Part shown: positions 4,756 through 6,148 of the stretch, piece by piece | Layout of the letters: each line of letters starts with the position of its first letter | Position numbering within the stretch: position 1 is the stretch's first letter | From: Armatimonadota bacterium | GTDB taxonomy: Bacteria; Armatimonadota; Zipacnadia; Zipacnadales; FEN-943 | DNA length: 6,148 nucleotides | Direction of reading: 5' to 3' | NCBI GenBank assembly: GCA_026419655.1 | Contig: JANZZA010000565.1 | Span: forward strand, 1-6,148 | The notes under the pieces: model-generated | Told to the model about the DNA's origin: nothing | The model's input: the letters and a program-made list of their open reading frames with translations, nothing else | Databases searched by the model: none | Position numbers and translations under genes: made by a program

Positions 4756-5703
4756 ATGAAGGGACAGTACCAAGGGCTTCTATTAATCGTGTCTCTGGTT
4801 GGGGTGGCGGTCGTTGCTGGCTGCCGGGACCAGCCGCCTGCAACCCATCAGCTTGTTTCGCGTGCCGATGAACTCTTCGCAGCCAGGAAGTTCAATGAGG
4901 CCTACGTCCTCTATCGTGCTGCAGCCAATGGATCTACGCCAAATCTCCACGTCCTTGTGCGCCTGGCGGACTGTTGTTTGTGGCTGCAGGACGCCGAGAA
5001 GGGGCACGAGTGGATTGACAGAGCCCTGGCAGCAGACAGGAACTCAGCGCTGGCGTGGGAAAAGAAGGGCGAGCTGTACCTGGCCCAGGGTAAGCATAAG
5101 GAAGCAATCCCGTGCTTTAAGAAGGCCCTGGCTTTCGACGGCAAGCTGAACGTGGCCCGCCTCAACCTGGCCTTGGCCTATGAAGGAGCCGGGCAAAAGG
5201 ACCTGGCCCTGCAGGTGGCGCGAGAAGCCGTAGCCGCAGAACCTAAATCGGCCGACGTGCATTTCAGGTATGCTGTCACCCTTGCGCGGCTGGGACGGAC
5301 AGCAGACGCCGAGGCTGGATATCGCCGCGCTTTGGCCTTGAATCCCGACCATGTTCCGGCCCTGGTAGAGTTAGCCCGTCATCTGGTGTCGCAGAGGCGC
5401 AGTCTCGCTGAGGCGCGCAAGTTGGCCCAGCGGGCTTACACGCTGCAGCCGGGCGAGGGCGAAGCCGCTGTATTAGCGGCATGGGCACTCTTCCTGTCCG
5501 GAGAACGCAAACCCGCCCTCCAGGAGCTTGAGCAGGTGGCTCATTCTCATCCGACAAATTATGAGGCGTGGCGCCGGCTCTCAGCAGGGCTGCGAGAGCT
5601 TGGGATGGTCAATGCGGCCCGACGCGCTGCCGAAATCGCGGCTGCGGTTGCTCCCCGCGCGCCTGCCATAATGAGAGAGCGGCCCGCCGGGCGCGGCAGA
5701 TAA
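4756..5703 (+). CDS. TPR-repeat lipoprotein
   Basis: The 315-aa protein begins with a lipoprotein signal: Lys2, a hydrophobic core at about 8-20, and lipobox VAGC with Cys23 as the lipidation site. Residue +2 is Arg, not the Asp that keeps E. coli lipoproteins at the inner membrane. The rest is a solenoid of eight TPR-like units: about 30-63, 64-97, 98-131, 132-165, 166-199, 200-234, 235-268 and 269-302. Units 3 and 5 are the most canonical (for example GELYLAQGKHKEAIPCFKKAL). TPR solenoids bind partner proteins and have no catalytic role of their own; the partner is unknown. The C-terminus is a short basic tail, RERPAGRGR. No strong Shine-Dalgarno precedes ATG 4756, but the signal peptide fits this start. 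The GAF gene begins 22 nt downstream, so the two are probably cotranscribed. The family resembles outer-membrane or secretion-linked TPR lipoproteins; a specific function cannot be assigned. Confidence 0.85.
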   Translation: MKGQYQGLLLIVSLVGVAVVAGCRDQPPATHQLVSRADELFAARKFNEAYVLYRAAANGSTPNLHVLVRLADCCLWLQDAEKGHEWIDRALAADRNSALAWEKKGELYLAQGKHKEAIPCFKKALAFDGKLNVARLNLALAYEGAGQKDLALQVAREAVAAEPKSADVHFRYAVTLARLGRTADAEAGYRRALALNPDHVPALVELARHLVSQRRSLAEARKLAQRAYTLQPGEGEAAVLAAWALFLSGERKPALQELEQVAHSHPTNYEAWRRLSAGLRELGMVNAARRAAEIAAAVAPRAPAIMRERPAGRGR

Positions 5704-5710
5704 GCCAGTC

Positions 5711-5717
5711 GAGGAGG
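5711..5717 (+). promoter_or_regulatory. Strong Shine-Dalgarno of the GAF gene
   Basis: GAGGAGG lies 8 nt before ATG 5726, near-ideal spacing and complementarity. It fixes the start of the truncated last gene and falls inside the 22-nt spacer after the TPR gene. The GAF gene therefore has its own efficient initiation site and does not depend on coupling. Confidence 0.7.
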
Positions 5718-5725
5718 GCGCCAGC

Positions 5726-6148
5726 ATGTCAGGCGAAGAGAGACTGTCCCAGGCAACCAGGCGCATGGCGGTGCTTCAGCGCCAACTAGATGCCGTCCAT
5801 CTAATAGCCACCGAGCTTGGCCGCGTGACCGAGATAGACGGAATAGTCAGTCGCTCCCTGGAGGTCGCTTTAGAGATTGTGGGTGCTCAGGCCGGTTCAA
5901 TTTTGCTCCACGACCCAACTGCCGATAAGCTCGTATTCCGGTATGTGGTAGGTGGGGGCGGCGACCAGCTTGTCGGGACAGCCATAGATGTCGGCCGGGG
6001 CATAGCTGGCCGGGCCTTCCGTGAAGGCCAGACCCTCGTTAGCGACCAGGTAAGCCTTGACCCCGACCACGCCACCGAAATTGAGGAACAAACCAAGTAC
6101 ATCACGACTAACATGGTCACCGTGCCTCTCAAGACCGGCGATGCCAAA
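5726..6148 (+). CDS. GAF-domain signalling protein, N-terminal part (runs off the window)
   Basis: The frame is open from ATG 5726 to the last base (141 codons, no stop), so the 3' end lies beyond the window. Residues 1-23 are a charged helix (RRMAVLQRQLDAVH). A GAF sensor domain occupies about 24-141. Helix LIATELGRVTEIDGIVSRSL (26-45) leads into strand AGSILLHDP (56-64), then LVFRYVVGGGG (69-79), the signature DVGRGIAGRAFREGQ (88-102) followed by LVSD, and MVTVPLK (130-136). GAF domains bind small ligands such as cyclic nucleotides or haem, or mediate dimerisation, and control an attached output domain. The output here (histidine kinase, diguanylate cyclase, PP2C phosphatase, nucleotide cyclase or HD-GYP) is not in the window. 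No transmembrane segment precedes the GAF, so this part is cytoplasmic. It shares a likely transcript with the TPR lipoprotein. Confidence 0.85.
   Translation, partial: MSGEERLSQATRRMAVLQRQLDAVHLIATELGRVTEIDGIVSRSLEVALEIVGAQAGSILLHDPTADKLVFRYVVGGGGDQLVGTAIDVGRGIAGRAFREGQTLVSDQVSLDPDHATEIEEQTKYITTNMVTVPLKTGDAK

Noticed and set aside
4426..4773. 115-codon minus-strand frame in the large gap
   Set aside because: Sequence is low in recognisable structure, has no ribosome site or domain, and would overlap the promoter and start of the TPR gene.

Overview
This window reads as a piece of a GC-rich (roughly 60 %) bacterial chromosome. All six supported genes lie on the + strand. Gene density is ordinary, and there is no tRNA, rRNA, CRISPR array, insertion sequence or phage gene. 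GTG starts dominate (four of the six starts chosen). An FtsB/DivIC-like division protein, a signal-peptide protein and a lipoprotein point to a bacterium. The mix of a GT4 glycosyltransferase, a Gfo/Idh/MocA oxidoreductase, a TPR lipoprotein and a GAF sensor would fit an environmental lineage such as Armatimonadota or Chloroflexota. That placement is a guess from flavour, because there is no marker gene here.

Region 1 (1-2668) looks like an operon. A leader with a possible promoter (44-73) and a tight hairpin (122-138) is followed by three genes: a small FtsB/DivIC-like membrane protein; after 12 nt, a secreted helical protein of unknown function with two weak LTxxQ-like motifs; and, overlapping by 8 nt at its outermost start, a family 4 glycosyltransferase of the lipid-glycosylating type. 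All three plausibly act at the cell envelope (septum, extracytoplasmic space and membrane glycolipid), but a shared function is inference from position only.

Region 2 (2669-2911) is a 243-nt spacer with a long nested dyad just after the glycosyltransferase stop, then a decaying array of about 24-bp tandem repeats. A purine-rich ribosome binding site then leads into a Gfo/Idh/MocA family NAD(P)-dependent oxidoreductase (2912-4087).

Region 3 (4088-4755) is a 668-nt stretch without a convincing gene. It holds several inverted repeats, including a 7-bp GC hairpin that could be a terminator, a 14-bp palindrome, and an extended -10 promoter candidate just before the next gene.

Region 4 (4756-6148) is a two-gene unit: a lipoprotein made almost entirely of eight TPR units and, 22 nt later behind a strong Shine-Dalgarno, the first 141 codons of a GAF-domain signalling protein that runs off the window.

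I found no clear previously undescribed system. The points most worth a second look are the 24-bp repeat array, the altered EX7E motif of the glycosyltransferase, the composition of the first operon, and the structured 668-nt gap.
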